Both the position numbers and the translations under genes were made by a program. Shown one piece after another: positions 39,025 through 49,599 of a stretch of DNA of 64,000 nucleotides; position 1 is the first letter of the stretch; every line of letters begins with the position of its first letter. Under the pieces are notes generated by a model. That model was not told the origin of the DNA, made no database searches, and was given only the letters and a program-made list of their open reading frames with translations. The DNA comes from Comamonadaceae bacterium (lineage in GTDB: Bacteria > Pseudomonadota > Gammaproteobacteria > Burkholderiales > Burkholderiaceae_C), in the NCBI GenBank assembly GCA_027488255.1, contig JAIYBZ010000001.1:62001-126000 (forward strand). The letters are read 5' to 3'.

Positions 39025-40011
39025 ATGAGCAAAAAACCCGTCCGCGTGGCCGTTACCGGCGCAGCAGGTCAAATTGGTTACGCATTGTTGTTCCGCATTG
39101 CCTCTGGCGAAATGCTGGGCAAAGACCAGCCCGTCATCCTGCAATTGCTGGAAGTGCCCGTCGAAGGCCCCCAGAAAGCCCTGCGCGGCGTGATGATGGA
39201 ACTCGAAGATTGCGCGTTCCCTCTGTTGGTCGGTATGGAAGCCCACGGCGACCCGATGACGGCTTTCAAAGACGCTGACTACGCTTTGTTGGTCGGTTCG
39301 CGCCCCCGTGGCCCCGGCATGGAGCGTGCCGAGTTGCTCGCCATCAACGGCGCCATCTTCACCGCACAAGGCAAGGCCTTGAACGCCGTGGCATCGCGTG
39401 ATGTGAAAGTGCTGGTCGTCGGCAACCCCGCCAACACCAACGCCTACATCGCCATGAAGGCCGCCCCGGACCTCAAGCCCGGCAACTTCACCGCCATGCT
39501 GCGTTTGGACCACAACCGCGCTTTGTCGCAAATCGCGGCCAAGACAGGCAAAGCCGTGGCCGATATTGAAAAACTGTGCGTCTGGGGCAACCACTCGCCC
39601 ACTATGTACGCCGACTACCGTTTCGCCACCATCAAGGGCGAGTCGGTCAAGGCCATGATCAACGACCAAGAGTGGAACGCCAATGTGTTTTTGCCCACCG
39701 TGGGCAAGCGCGGCGCCGCCATCATTGAGGCACGCGGTTTGTCGTCAGCCGCTTCGGCTGCCAACGCCGCCATCGACCACATGCGCGACTGGGCCTTGGG
39801 CACCAACGGCAAGTGGGTCACCATGGGCATTCCTTCGCAAGGCTGGTATGGCATTCCCAAGGATGTCATGTTTGGTTTCCCTGTCACCTGCGAAAACGGC
39901 CAATACAAAGTCGTTGAGGGTCTGGAAATTGACGCCTTCAGCCAAGGCTGCATCGACAAGACTCTGAAAGAGTTGACCGACGAGCAAGCCGGTGTCGCTC
40001 ACTTGATCTGA
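39025..40011 (+). CDS. mdh: Malate dehydrogenase, NAD-dependent
   Basis: Mdh oxidises malate to oxaloacetate. The 328-residue product has the Rossmann motif [28 protein letters not shown], and the active-site region [14 protein letters not shown] with the catalytic histidine. This long form, related to cytosolic eukaryotic enzymes, is the usual betaproteobacterial Mdh. ATG 39025 follows TTTTGGAG. It is divergent from gntR and 19 bp upstream of the CitE-like gene. Confidence 0.98.
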   Translation: MSKKPVRVAVTGAAGQIGYALLFRIASGEMLGKDQPVILQLLEVPVEGPQKALRGVMMELEDCAFPLLVGMEAHGDPMTAFKDADYALLVGSRPRGPGMERAELLAINGAIFTAQGKALNAVASRDVKVLVVGNPANTNAYIAMKAAPDLKPGNFTAMLRLDHNRALSQIAAKTGKAVADIEKLCVWGNHSPTMYADYRFATIKGESVKAMINDQEWNANVFLPTVGKRGAAIIEARGLSSAASAANAAIDHMRDWALGTNGKWVTMGIPSQGWYGIPKDVMFGFPVTCENGQYKVVEGLEIDAFSQGCIDKTLKELTDEQAGVAHLI

Positions 40012-40030
40012 TCGATCTCAGAGAGCTGCC

Positions 40031-41050
40031 GTGAGCCATCCTCGCGATGTCCTGTTGGGTGCGCAAGCCGCAAGCGTTCAGCTTCCGGTGTGTGACCATT
40101 ACAGCGGCGTTCACGCGAGGATGCTCAAAAGCTTGCAGCTGCAAGCCGAGATGACGCAAGAGTTGGGCACTTGCGTTTTTGATGTGACGCTAGATTGTGA
40201 AGACGGCGCGCCCGTCGGCGGCGAAGCCGATCATGCCGTGATGGTCACCGAATTGGCGCTCGCGGCCAAAGCGCAATCGGCCAGTGCCCGCATTGCCGTG
40301 CGTGTGCACCCGGTAGACCATCCCTGTTTTGAAGCCGACATGGCCCAGATTGCGGGCTCGGCCGGTCGAGTGCTGTCTCACATCATGGTGCCCAAGGTCG
40401 AGTCTGTGGCCGATGTGGACCGCGCCCAAAAAGCCTTGTCCCAGGCGCACGCCAGCCCATTGCCCTTGCATGTCTTGATCGAATCGCCGGCCGCTGTGCA
40501 TCGTGCATTTGAAATTGCGGCCCATCCTGGTGTGCAATCGATCAGCTTTGGTTTGATGGATTTTGTGTCGTCCCATGCTGGTGCTATTCCTGCCGAAGGC
40601 ATGGGGGTGGAAGGCCAATTCACCCACCCCTTGGTGCTGCGCGCCAAGCTGGAGATTGCCAGTGCGTGCCACGCGCACGGCAAGGTGCCTTCGCATTGCG
40701 TGGTGACCGAGTTCAAAAGCACTGAAGCCATTCGTTCCGCCGCCCAAAAAGCGGCGCGCGAGCTGGGTTACACGCGCATGTGGAGCATTCACCCGGATCA
40801 AATTCGCCCGATCTTGGAGGCCATGTCTCCCAGCGATGCACAAGTGGACCAAGCCAGCGAGATCATCTTGGCCGCGCAGCAAGCGCATTGGGCCCCCATC
40901 AGCCACGGCGGGCAGTTGCATGACCGCGCCAGTTACCGCTTTTTTTGGCAACTGATTGAACGTGCACACCAAACCGGACGCCGTTTGCCTGCTGAGGTGA
41001 AGGCGTTTTTCACGGCCCAAGGCGAACTGTCCGCGCAGGGGGCCGCATGA
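40031..41050 (+). CDS. CitE-like HpcH/HpaI-family lyase
   Basis: The 339-residue product is a TIM barrel of the HpcH/HpaI/CitE class, with the magnesium-binding DCEDGAP near residue 56 and PKVES near residue 120. Family members cleave citryl-CoA, malyl-CoA or methylmalyl-CoA, and some act as malate synthases. The other citrate lyase subunits are not nearby, so a role in malyl-CoA type chemistry beside mdh is more likely than citrate lyase proper. The start is a GTG. The stop overlaps the next gene by 4 nt. Confidence 0.85.
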   Translation: MSHPRDVLLGAQAASVQLPVCDHYSGVHARMLKSLQLQAEMTQELGTCVFDVTLDCEDGAPVGGEADHAVMVTELALAAKAQSASARIAVRVHPVDHPCFEADMAQIAGSAGRVLSHIMVPKVESVADVDRAQKALSQAHASPLPLHVLIESPAAVHRAFEIAAHPGVQSISFGLMDFVSSHAGAIPAEGMGVEGQFTHPLVLRAKLEIASACHAHGKVPSHCVVTEFKSTEAIRSAAQKAARELGYTRMWSIHPDQIRPILEAMSPSDAQVDQASEIILAAQQAHWAPISHGGQLHDRASYRFFWQLIERAHQTGRRLPAEVKAFFTAQGELSAQGAA

Positions 41051-41724
41051 TGTGGTTTGCTCTTCGCCCGATCCCTGCGAGCCAAGGCTACAGGCCCTTG
41101 TCATGGCAGCTCTGTGCCGCCGTGCTCTTGACGAATTTGCTGCTGGGCATGCCCACGATCGCGCAAACTGCTGCGCAACCCTCGGTTAAAAATTCGGCAC
41201 AAAATTCCGCACAAAAACCAGCGCAAAAATCAGCACAAAGGCCAGCACAAAGGCCAACACAAAACCCAGCCTCGTCCAGTGCGGCTGCGCGTCTGCAAGC
41301 GCAGGCCAACGCCGAGGCAAGCGCCGCCAAGCGTGCAGCCCCGAAAAGTGTGCCGACAGCCGCTGAGGGGCCTGTTCCTGAAGCCAGCGCCGATGAATTG
41401 GCGATTGCGCAGCAAATTCACCGAGGCCTGTTGCCCTGCGAGATGGGCGCCAGCATCCGGGTAGAAGCCGACACCACGCAACCCGGTTACTTTCATGTGC
41501 AGGGCAAGGGCTTCCGTTACCGCATGTTCCCCGTGCGCACCAACACCGGCGCCTTGCGCTTAGAAGACAAAAAAGCTGGAGCCGTTTGGTTGCAGTTGGC
41601 CAACAAATCCATGCTGATGGACGAAAAAAAGGGGCGGCGTGTGGCCGACGAATGCGCCCACCCTGACCAAGTGGCCTTTAGCGAAAAGATGAAAACCAAC
41701 CCGTTGCCCAGTCTGTTCGACTGA
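41047..41724 (+). CDS. Exported protein with Ser/Pro-Ala-Gln repeats, unknown
   Basis: The 225-residue product has a hydrophobic segment at about residues 18-40 that could be a signal peptide (ending TIAQTA), six four-residue repeats of the type (N/K/R)(S/P)(A/T)Q, a low-complexity Ala-rich linker and a compact C-terminal domain from about residue 115 with a cysteine pair (LLPCEMG and ADECAHP). The tail loosely recalls MliC-type lysozyme inhibitors, which is only a suggestion. It overlaps the CitE-like stop by 4 nt and precedes acnB. Confidence 0.65.
   Translation: MMWFALRPIPASQGYRPLSWQLCAAVLLTNLLLGMPTIAQTAAQPSVKNSAQNSAQKPAQKSAQRPAQRPTQNPASSSAAARLQAQANAEASAAKRAAPKSVPTAAEGPVPEASADELAIAQQIHRGLLPCEMGASIRVEADTTQPGYFHVQGKGFRYRMFPVRTNTGALRLEDKKAGAVWLQLANKSMLMDEKKGRRVADECAHPDQVAFSEKMKTNPLPSLFD
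41191..41262 (+). repeat. Six 12-bp tandem repeats in coding sequence
   Basis: Six consecutive 12-nt units of the form (A)A-x-x-C-x-G-C-A-C-A-A encode NSAQ, NSAQ, KPAQ, KSAQ, RPAQ and RPTQ. As the unit is a multiple of three, copy number could change without breaking the frame. Confidence 0.85.
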
Positions 41725-41773
41725 ACCGAGGGGCAGATTTACCCATTGACCTTGACTGACCGGAGAAAAAACC

Positions 41774-44365
41774 ATGTTGAAAGCCTACCGTGAACACGCC
41801 GCCGAACGCGCAGCCCTTGGCATTCCGCCACTGCCTTTGGATGCCAAGCAAACCGCTGAACTGATCGAGTTGCTGAAGGCCCCGCCCGCTGGCGAAGACG
41901 CGTTTTTGATGGACTTGTTGACGCACCGCGTGCCACCGGGTGTGGACGATGCGGCCAAAGTCAAAGCCTCATTCCTCGCCGCTGTGGCGCATGGCGAAGT
42001 CAAGGTGGGCTTGATCTCCAAGTCCAAAGCCACCGAACTCTTGGGCACCATGGTGGGCGGTTACAACGTGCACCCCCTGATTGAGCTGCTGGACGACGCT
42101 GAAGTCGCGGCTGTTGCGGCCAACGCGCTCAAGAAAACCTTGTTGATGTTTGACTTCTTCAACGATGTCGCCGAAAAAGCCAAGGCCGGTAACGCCAAGG
42201 CCAAAGAAGTCATGCAAAGCTGGGCCGATGCGGAGTGGTTCACCAGCCGCCCTGAAGTCGAGAAAAAAATCACCGTGACCGTCTTCAAGGTGCCGGGCGA
42301 AACCAACACCGACGACTTGTCGCCTGCGCCCGATGCCTGGAGCCGTCCCGACATTCCATTGCACTACTTGGCCATGCTGAAAAACACCCGCGAAGGTGCC
42401 GCATTCAAGCCCGAGGAAGATGGCAAGCGTGGTCCGATGCAATTCATCGAAGACCTGAAGAAAAAAGGCAACTTGGTCGCTTATGTGGGCGACGTGGTGG
42501 GCACCGGCTCTAGCCGCAAATCGGCCACCAACAGCGTGATCTGGGCCACCGGCCAAGACATTCCCTTTGTGCCCAACAAGCGTTTTGGGGGTGTGACTTT
42601 GGGCGGCAAGATTGCCCCCATTTTCTTCAACACCCAAGAAGATTCCGGCGCTTTGCCAATTGAAGTGGATGTGACCGCTCTGAACATGGGCGATGTGATC
42701 GACGTCATGCCCTACGACGGCAAGATCGTGCGCAACGGTGAAACCGTGACCACCTTCCAGCTGAAAAGCGAAGTCTTGTTTGACGAAGTGCGCGCTGGTG
42801 GCCGTATCAACCTGATCATTGGCCGCAGCTTGACCGCCAAGGCTCGCGAGTTCTTGGGTCTGCCGGCTTCCACCGTGTTCCGTTTGCCCACAGCGCCTGT
42901 GGCCACCAAGGCCGGCTTCACTTTGGCCCAAAAGATGGTCGGCCGCGCAGTCGGTTTGCCCGAAGGCCAAGGCGTTCGCCCTGGCACTTACTGCGAACCC
43001 AAGATGACCACCGTGGGTTCTCAAGACACCACTGGCCCCATGACCCGCGACGAGTTGAAAGACTTGGCTTGCTTGGGCTTCTCGGCCGACATGGTCATGC
43101 AATCGTTCTGCCACACCGCGGCTTATCCCAAGCCCGTTGATGTGAAGACACACCGCGAATTGCCTGCTTTCATCAGCAACCGTGGCGGCGTTTCTTTGCG
43201 CCCCGGTGACGGCGTGATCCACTCCTGGTTGAACCGTTTGCTGTTGCCCGACACCGTGGGCACCGGCGGCGACTCGCACACCCGTTTCCCAATCGGTATC
43301 AGCTTCCCAGCCGGTTCGGGTTTGGTGGCGTTTGGTGCGGCCACGGGCGTGATGCCTTTGGACATGCCCGAGTCGATCTTGGTGCGCTTCAAGGGTGAAA
43401 TGCAACCTGGCGTGACGTTGCGCGACTTGGTGCACGCCATTCCGCTGTACGCCATCAAGCAAGGGCTGTTGACCGTGGCCAAGGCCGGCAAGATCAACGA
43501 GTTTTCGGGCCGTATCCTCGAAATCGAAGGCCTGCCCAACCTCAAGGTGGAACAAGCGTTTGAACTGTCCGATGCGTCCGCCGAGCGCTCGGCCGCAGGT
43601 TGCACGATCAAGCTCAACAAAGAGCCCGTGCAGGAATACCTGAAGTCGAACGTGGTGCTCATGAAGAACATGATTGCCGATGGTTATGCCGACGCACGCA
43701 CCTTGGCACGCCGCATCGAAAAAGTCGAAGCTTGGTTGGCAGCACCCAATTTGCTTGAGGCCGACACAGATGCGGAATACGCCCACATCATCGAAATCGA
43801 TTTGGCCGAGATCAAAGAGCCGATCGTGTGCTGCCCGAACGACCCCGATGACGCGAAGTTTTTGTCTGAAGTGGCGGGCACCAAGATCGACGAAGCCTTC
43901 ATTGGCTCTTGCATGACCAACATCGGTCACTTCCGTGCCGCAGCCAAATTGTTGGGCGGTCAGCGCGATATCCCTGTCAAGTTGTGGGTGGCCCCACCCA
44001 CCAAGATGGACGAAAGCGAGCTGATCAAGGAAGGCCATTACGCCGCCTTTGGCACGGCCGGTGCGCGCACCGAGATGCCCGGTTGCTCTTTGTGCATGGG
44101 TAACCAGGCCCAAGTGCGTGAAGGGGCCACCGTGGTGTCCACTTCCACGCGCAACTTCCCGAACCGCTTGGGCAAGAACACCAACGTGTTCTTGGCGTCA
44201 GCCGAGTTGGCCGCGATCACCTCGAAGATGGGCAAGTTCCCCACCGTGGCCGAATACCACGAGGCCATGGGCATCGTGAACAAGGACGGCGCCGCCATCT
44301 ACAAGTACTTGAACTTCAACCAGATCGACGAGTACGTGGAGATCGCCAAAGGTGTGACCGCCTAA
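41774..44365 (+). CDS. acnB: Aconitate hydratase B
   Basis: AcnB isomerises citrate to isocitrate, and in other bacteria its apo form binds mRNA. The 863-residue product has the AcnB-specific N-terminal helical HEAT-like domain, the swivel domain with [13 protein letters not shown], then the core with the cluster cysteines in [11 protein letters not shown] and GCSLCMGNQ. The N-terminal order distinguishes it from AcnA. It starts 49 bp after the exported repeat protein, and a terminator follows. Confidence 0.98.
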   Translation: MLKAYREHAAERAALGIPPLPLDAKQTAELIELLKAPPAGEDAFLMDLLTHRVPPGVDDAAKVKASFLAAVAHGEVKVGLISKSKATELLGTMVGGYNVHPLIELLDDAEVAAVAANALKKTLLMFDFFNDVAEKAKAGNAKAKEVMQSWADAEWFTSRPEVEKKITVTVFKVPGETNTDDLSPAPDAWSRPDIPLHYLAMLKNTREGAAFKPEEDGKRGPMQFIEDLKKKGNLVAYVGDVVGTGSSRKSATNSVIWATGQDIPFVPNKRFGGVTLGGKIAPIFFNTQEDSGALPIEVDVTALNMGDVIDVMPYDGKIVRNGETVTTFQLKSEVLFDEVRAGGRINLIIGRSLTAKAREFLGLPASTVFRLPTAPVATKAGFTLAQKMVGRAVGLPEGQGVRPGTYCEPKMTTVGSQDTTGPMTRDELKDLACLGFSADMVMQSFCHTAAYPKPVDVKTHRELPAFISNRGGVSLRPGDGVIHSWLNRLLLPDTVGTGGDSHTRFPIGISFPAGSGLVAFGAATGVMPLDMPESILVRFKGEMQPGVTLRDLVHAIPLYAIKQGLLTVAKAGKINEFSGRILEIEGLPNLKVEQAFELSDASAERSAAGCTIKLNKEPVQEYLKSNVVLMKNMIADGYADARTLARRIEKVEAWLAAPNLLEADTDAEYAHIIEIDLAEIKEPIVCCPNDPDDAKFLSEVAGTKIDEAFIGSCMTNIGHFRAAAKLLGGQRDIPVKLWVAPPTKMDESELIKEGHYAAFGTAGARTEMPGCSLCMGNQAQVREGATVVSTSTRNFPNRLGKNTNVFLASAELAAITSKMGKFPTVAEYHEAMGIVNKDGAAIYKYLNFNQIDEYVEIAKGVTA

Positions 44366-44410
44366 GGACCCGATCTCGGATCTCAACCTGATTGAGACTT
44401 GAGCCCGCAA

Positions 44411-44443
44411 AAGCCCCGCCAGTCAAACTGAGCGGGGTTTTTC
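44411..44443 (+). terminator. Intrinsic terminator of acnB
   Basis: CCCCGC (44414-44419) pairs with GCGGGG (44432-44437) and a T-rich run follows. It ends the mdh-to-acnB block 46 bp after the acnB stop. Confidence 0.8.
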
Positions 44444-44546
44444 TTTGGCTGTGCGCCCATGCTGGGATTGCTTGGCATCTGGTCGTCGTCACCTCTCTGA
44501 ATGCCCCAGTTTGTTTAGCCCTGTCGGCTCGGGGCACAATGCACAC

Positions 44547-45752
44547 ATGACAAACCCAGGGCTGAAAAAGGTGTTGATTGCGGGAGGGGGCATAGGCGGC
44601 CTCGCTGCTGCACTGACCTGCGCGCGCCAGGGTTTGCCGACCCAGTTGTGGGAGCGTGCCGCTCATTTGAGCGAGGTCGGGGCCGGTATCCAATTGGGGC
44701 CCAATGTGACGCGGATTTTGCAGGCATGGGGGCTGTCTGATGCGCTCAACCAGGTGGCGGCTTTTCCAGAAAGGTTGCAAGCGCGGGACGCTCGGACTGG
44801 AGCGCTGTTGGGTGTTTTGCGACTGGGCGCAAGGGCAAAAAATTGTTACGGGGCACCTTATGTCACCCTGCACCGCGCCGACTTGCAAGGCCTGTTGCAC
44901 GACAGCGCCCAAGCGCATGGCGTAGACATGAAGCTCGGCCAAACCTTGCAAAGCTGGAAGACATGGGATGAGGGTCTCGAGGTGCGTTCTGTCGAAGGTG
45001 AAAGTACACAGGCCGATGCGCTGATTGGGGCCGATGGTGTTTGGAGTTCCGTGCGCCAACAGTGGCGCGGCGACGGCCCCGCCCCGTTCACGGGGCATGT
45101 GGCTTACCGGGCATTGTTGCCACAGGCCGATTTGCCCCTGCATTTGCGATCCAAAGAGGTGACTGTTTGGATGGGGCCGCGTCTGCATGTGGTGCATTAC
45201 CCTGTGCGCGGCGGAGATGCTCTGAATGTGGTGGCCATCGTGCAAGCAGATCGCCCCACGCCTTGCCAAGAATGGGACGCAGCAGGCCACGCCCAAGCGT
45301 TGCTGCAGGCCATGGGGGCCAAGTCAGGTTCTGTAGGCAGAGACTTGATGGCGCGTATCGAAACCGTCTCAGGCTGGCGGCAATGGGCTCTGCATGACCG
45401 TGCCCCCCTGACCTCGCCCCTCGAAATGGCCGGTGACCGTGTCGCTTTGTTGGGAGATGCCGCACACCCGATGCGGCCTTATTTGGCGCAAGGGGCGGGC
45501 ATGGCCATCGAAGATGCGCTGGTGTTGTCGCAGTGCCTGGCACAAGGGCAGGGCGATTTACGCCAACGCTTGAAGGCCTATGCCGAGCAACGTTGGGCGC
45601 GCAACGCGCGGGTGCAAGCCCGAGCTGTTCGCAACGGCCGCATCTTCCATGCACAAGGCGGCTTGGCCATGGCGCGCAATCTGTCGATGCGTCTCATGGC
45701 CGAGCGTGTGATGGATGTGCCTTGGCTGTATGGCCAAGGACCGCAACCTTAA
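44547..45752 (+). CDS. FAD-dependent aromatic-ring monooxygenase
   Basis: The 401-residue product belongs to the p-hydroxybenzoate hydroxylase class, with GGGIGGLAAALTCARQG (FAD fold, near residue 12), the DG motif in LIGADGVWSSVR, and GDAAHPMRPYLAQGA for the second FAD contact. Members such as salicylate and 3-hydroxybenzoate hydroxylases act on aromatic acids; the substrate cannot be told. ATG 44547 was chosen; an upstream frame has no support. It converges on the molybdenum hydroxylase gene with 4 bp between stops. Confidence 0.88.
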   Translation: MTNPGLKKVLIAGGGIGGLAAALTCARQGLPTQLWERAAHLSEVGAGIQLGPNVTRILQAWGLSDALNQVAAFPERLQARDARTGALLGVLRLGARAKNCYGAPYVTLHRADLQGLLHDSAQAHGVDMKLGQTLQSWKTWDEGLEVRSVEGESTQADALIGADGVWSSVRQQWRGDGPAPFTGHVAYRALLPQADLPLHLRSKEVTVWMGPRLHVVHYPVRGGDALNVVAIVQADRPTPCQEWDAAGHAQALLQAMGAKSGSVGRDLMARIETVSGWRQWALHDRAPLTSPLEMAGDRVALLGDAAHPMRPYLAQGAGMAIEDALVLSQCLAQGQGDLRQRLKAYAEQRWARNARVQARAVRNGRIFHAQGGLAMARNLSMRLMAERVMDVPWLYGQGPQP

Positions 45753-45756
45753 CGCA

Positions 45757-48027
45757 TCAACCCAGAGCCAAGGGCAAAGACCGCTGGCGTTTGCCGGTCA
45801 GGGCAAACAGGGCATTGGCCACGGCCGGAGCGACGGGTGGCACTGCCGGTTCACCCACTCCTGCGGGGTGCCGGGTGCTGGACACGATGTGCGTGTCGAC
45901 CTGTGGCGCTTGCGACAGCGAGAGCATCGGGTAATTGGGAAAGTTGCTTTGCTGCACCACCCCAGCCACGATGTCGATCTTGCCAAACAAGGCCGCGCTC
46001 AGGCCAAACAGCACGCTGCTTTCTACCTGTTGCGCCACAGTCTCCGGGTTGACCACGGTGCCGCAGTCGATGGCGCAGACCACGCGGTGCACACGAATCT
46101 GCCCTTGCTCTACCGAGACCTCTGCCACTTGTGCCGTGATCGAGCCAAACGACCGGTGCAAAGCCACGCCCCGCGCACGCCCACTTGGCAGAGCCTGGCC
46201 CCAGCCCGCTTTGTCTGCGGCCAGTTGCAGCACGGCGGCATAGCGCGGCGCTTCTTTTAGCCATTTCAACCGAAAAGCGACGGGGTCTTGTTGCGTTGCC
46301 ACGGCCAGTTCGTCGATGAAACTTTCCGAGAAAAACGCATTGTGAGAATGCCCCACTGAGCGCCAAAAACCCACCGGCACGCCCGACTGGGTGGCCACAT
46401 GGCTCATGTGCTGGCTGGCAAATCCGTAGGGCAAGTCGAACAAGCCTTCAGAGGTGGTTTTGTCAGGCATGTCAAAAGGACCCGCCAAATGGGGCGCGGT
46501 GCGGGCCATCCAACGCGGCGTGATGGCATCCCCCGCCGACTTGATGCGCAAGCTGGTGACTTCGCCTTTGTCATCCAACGAGGCCTGAAATTTGGCCAAG
46601 TGCATGGGGCGGTAAAAGTCGTGGCCCATGTCTTCTTCACGCGACCAGCTCAATTGCACCGGAGCACCTTGGCAGGCCATGGCCACTTGCACCGCTTGAC
46701 CGACAAAGTCGACTTCAAGTCGGCGCCCAAAGCCTCCCCCCAACAGTGTCACGTGCACCGTGACTTGGTCTTCATCGACACCCGCCACTTTGGCGGCGAT
46801 GGCCCTGGCCATTTGCGGCACCTGCGTCGGCACCCAGACTTCGACTTTGCCGTCTTTGACTTGGGCCGTGCAATTCATGGGCTCCATCGTGGCATGGGCC
46901 AAATAAGGCGCTTGGTAGAGCGCATCGATGCGCTTGGCAGCGGCTTTTTCTGCTTGGACCGGCACGCCTTGTTCGTGGAAAGTAAAGCCACTTTCGGTGT
47001 TCAAGGCGTTCAGTAATGCAGCCTGAATGCGTGACGTGTCGGCACCGCCACCAGCAGGTGCTTGCCATTGAACCTGAACGGCTTTTGCGCCCTGTTGGGC
47101 ATGCCAGGTGCTCTGGCCGACCACGGCCAAACCTGCGGTGCCGCCAGCCCATGCGTCGAGCGAAACCACTTGGCTCACGCCCGAAACAGACAAGGCCGAT
47201 GTGCGATCGATCGAGGCCACACTGCCGCCCAACATAGGGCACATGCGCACCGCTGCAAACAGCAGGCCGGGCAGGCGAACATCGGCGCCGAAGAGGGCTT
47301 GCCCAGTGAGTTTGCTGGGGATGTCGGTGCGCTGAGTGCTTTGGCCAATCAGCTTCCAATCTTGACGCGCTTTGAGTGTGACTTGTTGAGGGCTGCTGCC
47401 CGCCGCCACTGAGGCCATTTGCCCGTAATGGGCCGACACGCCAGAAGGGTGCTGCATGAGTCCGGCGCTCACCGAGATCTCTTGCACAGGGACTTTCCAA
47501 GCCTGTGCAGCCGCTTGCAGCAAACTGGCGCGGGCCGTTGCCGCGGCCATTCGCAGCGGGTCCCAGAGGTCGGCGATGCTGGACGAACCACCGGTGGCAT
47601 TGATGCCCAATTCGCGGGCAATTTTGCCCACCATCCATTCGCCCATTTTGATTTTCACGGGCTTTTGTTCGCCTTCGCTGTCCAGCGGGTGAAACGGCAA
47701 ACTGGCGACCAACATGGCCACGTTGCCATAAATTCGATCGCCGCCTGCTTGCTCCAGCCGGATTCGGTTAAGGGGCATGTCTAACTCTTCAGCCACCAAC
47801 ATGGCCAGCGAGGTGTGCACCCCTTGCCCCATTTCGCTGCGGGGCATGGCCAAAACCACAGCGCCATCCGCGGCGATTTTGATCCAGCCATTCAAGGCCA
47901 CATCCCCTTCGGTTTGGGTCATCAGGTCTGGGCTGCCCAGTCTGGACCGCGCAGGCCACGCGCCCCAGCCCACCACCAAGGCCCCCGTGGTGCCCAAAGC
48001 ACTCAATAGCCAGGTTCTGCGTTTCAT
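45757..48027 (-). CDS. Molybdenum hydroxylase large subunit, isoquinoline 1-oxidoreductase beta type
   Basis: The 756-residue product carries molybdopterin and hydroxylates aldehydes or N-heterocycles. It begins with a Tat signal ([20 protein letters not shown]), so it is exported folded. [13 protein letters not shown] is the cofactor-binding loop and [13 protein letters not shown] contains the catalytic glutamate. The start at 48027 overlaps the small subunit stop by 4 nt. A cytochrome c partner common in such enzymes is not adjacent. Confidence 0.9.
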   Translation of the reverse strand: MKRRTWLLSALGTTGALVVGWGAWPARSRLGSPDLMTQTEGDVALNGWIKIAADGAVVLAMPRSEMGQGVHTSLAMLVAEELDMPLNRIRLEQAGGDRIYGNVAMLVASLPFHPLDSEGEQKPVKIKMGEWMVGKIARELGINATGGSSSIADLWDPLRMAAATARASLLQAAAQAWKVPVQEISVSAGLMQHPSGVSAHYGQMASVAAGSSPQQVTLKARQDWKLIGQSTQRTDIPSKLTGQALFGADVRLPGLLFAAVRMCPMLGGSVASIDRTSALSVSGVSQVVSLDAWAGGTAGLAVVGQSTWHAQQGAKAVQVQWQAPAGGGADTSRIQAALLNALNTESGFTFHEQGVPVQAEKAAAKRIDALYQAPYLAHATMEPMNCTAQVKDGKVEVWVPTQVPQMARAIAAKVAGVDEDQVTVHVTLLGGGFGRRLEVDFVGQAVQVAMACQGAPVQLSWSREEDMGHDFYRPMHLAKFQASLDDKGEVTSLRIKSAGDAITPRWMARTAPHLAGPFDMPDKTTSEGLFDLPYGFASQHMSHVATQSGVPVGFWRSVGHSHNAFFSESFIDELAVATQQDPVAFRLKWLKEAPRYAAVLQLAADKAGWGQALPSGRARGVALHRSFGSITAQVAEVSVEQGQIRVHRVVCAIDCGTVVNPETVAQQVESSVLFGLSAALFGKIDIVAGVVQQSNFPNYPMLSLSQAPQVDTHIVSSTRHPAGVGEPAVPPVAPAVANALFALTGKRQRSLPLALG

Positions 48028-48512
48028 GCGGCACCGCCTTTTTGTGCGGCACCCGATGCGGTGCTCATGCTTTTTGCGGCGCGGTGAATGGCCAAACGGA
48101 CGCGTTGGTAGGTGCCACAACGGCACAGATTGGTCATGGCCGCGTCGATTTCGACATCGCTGGGGCGCGGGTTTTTTGCCAACAAGGCGGCAGCAGCCAT
48201 CAGCATGCCGCTTTGGCAGTAGCCGCATTGCGGCACTTGCTCGGCTATCCAAGCGGCTTGCAGGGGGTGTGGATTTTCAGGTGTGCCCAAAGACTCGATG
48301 GTGCGTATTTTTTGATGGGCAACAGCCGATGCCGGCATCACGCAAGAGCGGACGGCTTGGCCATCGACATGCACGGTGCAGGCGCCGCAAGCGGCAATGC
48401 CGCAGCCAAATTTGGTGCCGGTCAGGTTCAGTTGGTCCCGCAGCACCCACAACAAGGGCATGGCGGGATCCGCATTGGCGTTGCGGTTTTCACCGTTGAT
48501 GTTCAGTTGCAC
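48024..48512 (-). CDS. Molybdenum hydroxylase [2Fe-2S] subunit
   Basis: The 162-residue product transfers electrons from the molybdenum subunit. The plant-type cluster lies in [15 protein letters not shown] with the fourth cysteine in VRSC, and the second in [13 protein letters not shown] and NLCRCGTY. This is the standard small-subunit form of the xanthine oxidase family. It overlaps the large subunit by 4 nt, so the pair is made together and probably goes out by the Tat partner's signal. Confidence 0.94.
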   Translation of the reverse strand: MQLNINGENRNANADPAMPLLWVLRDQLNLTGTKFGCGIAACGACTVHVDGQAVRSCVMPASAVAHQKIRTIESLGTPENPHPLQAAWIAEQVPQCGYCQSGMLMAAAALLAKNPRPSDVEIDAAMTNLCRCGTYQRVRLAIHRAAKSMSTASGAAQKGGAA

Positions 48513-48599
48513 GTGTTCTCTCCCTCAATGGAAGTGAACATGTTAGTGCAATTTAAATGTCATGAGGCCTCACGGTGGATGGCCAAAACCCAGGCCCCA

Positions 48600-49589
48600 T
48601 CAGAGCTGTGTGCGCAATGACCAAATCTCGGGGAAGAGCACCACGTCGAGCATTTTGCGCAGGTAACTCACGCCGCCTGTGCCCCCGGTTCCCCGCTTGA
48701 AACCGATCACCCGCTCCACCGTGGTGACATGCCGAAAACGCCAAAGTCGAAATGCGTCTTCTAAATCGGTCAATTCTTCACCCAGTTGATACAAGTCCCA
48801 ATACTGCTGAGGATGACGGTAAACCTCAAGCCAAGCATTTTCAACAGCCGGACTGGCGCTGTAGGCTTGCCGCCAATCGCGTTGCACGTGGCTGTCGGGC
48901 ACCGCCAGACCACGTTGGCGCAGCAAGCGCAAGCATTCGTCGTAGAGCGAGGGGGCGGTGTAAGCGGCTTGCACCCGCGCCAAAATGTCTGGGCGGTGGG
49001 CATGCGGCTGCAGCATGGCCGCATTTTTATTGCCCATCGAAAACTCGATGCAGCGGTATTGCCAACTTTGAAAGCCACTCGATTGCGCCAAATAAGGCCG
49101 TATGGCGCTGTACTCGGGCGGTGTCATGGTGGCCAACACATCCCAAGCGTGCACCAGTTGCGCCATGATCGCGCTGACCCGTGCCAGTTTTTTGAAGGCA
49201 TCGGGCAACTCATCCTGGGCCACGCTGGCCATCGCCGAAGTCAGCTCGTGCAGCATCAACTTCATCCACAACTCGCTGGTTTGGTGCTGCACGATGAACA
49301 GCATCTCGTTGTGGTCCGGCGAAAGCGGTTGCTGTGCATTCAGGATGGCGTCCAGTTGCAAGTAGTCGCCATAACTCATGCGACCTTCAAAGTCGAGTTG
49401 GGCGCTTTCTTCGTGCACGATGCGTTCGCCCAATGCAGGCGCGCTTCCCACGGCTGCTGCCTTAGCCGTATTGGATGCGTTCGCAGCGTTGACCGCGGCA
49501 GGCTCGGCAGGCTCGGCAGGCTCGGCAGAGCCTGCACGTGGGATGGGGTTGTGGTCCGGGTTGGGCGGGTTAAAGGGACACGCTGTCAC
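48600..49589 (-). CDS. kynA: Tryptophan 2,3-dioxygenase
   Basis: KynA opens the indole ring of tryptophan to N-formylkynurenine with haem. The 329-residue product has the haem-binding histidine in [14 protein letters not shown], the family motif [12 protein letters not shown] and [10 protein letters not shown]-like [13 protein letters not shown]. The first 55 residues are a low-complexity lead with Glu-Pro-Ala repeats, absent from short family members. It follows kynU by 10 bp. A 87-bp gap separates it from the small Mo-hydroxylase subunit. Confidence 0.95.
   Translation of the reverse strand: MTACPFNPPNPDHNPIPRAGSAEPAEPAEPAAVNAANASNTAKAAAVGSAPALGERIVHEESAQLDFEGRMSYGDYLQLDAILNAQQPLSPDHNEMLFIVQHQTSELWMKLMLHELTSAMASVAQDELPDAFKKLARVSAIMAQLVHAWDVLATMTPPEYSAIRPYLAQSSGFQSWQYRCIEFSMGNKNAAMLQPHAHRPDILARVQAAYTAPSLYDECLRLLRQRGLAVPDSHVQRDWRQAYSASPAVENAWLEVYRHPQQYWDLYQLGEELTDLEDAFRLWRFRHVTTVERVIGFKRGTGGTGGVSYLRKMLDVVLFPEIWSLRTQL
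49501..49527 (-). repeat. Three exact 9-bp repeats in kynA
   Basis: GGCTCGGCA occurs three times in a row on the plus strand, coding Ala-Glu-Pro repeats in the N-terminal lead of KynA. The unit keeps the frame, so copy number may vary harmlessly. Confidence 0.8.
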
Positions 49590-49599
49590 GGTTGACCTT

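Noticed and set aside
41969-44113. 714-codon open frame antisense to acnB
   Set aside because: It mirrors the codon pattern of acnB, is rich in His, Gly and Gln without any domain, and has no ribosome binding site.
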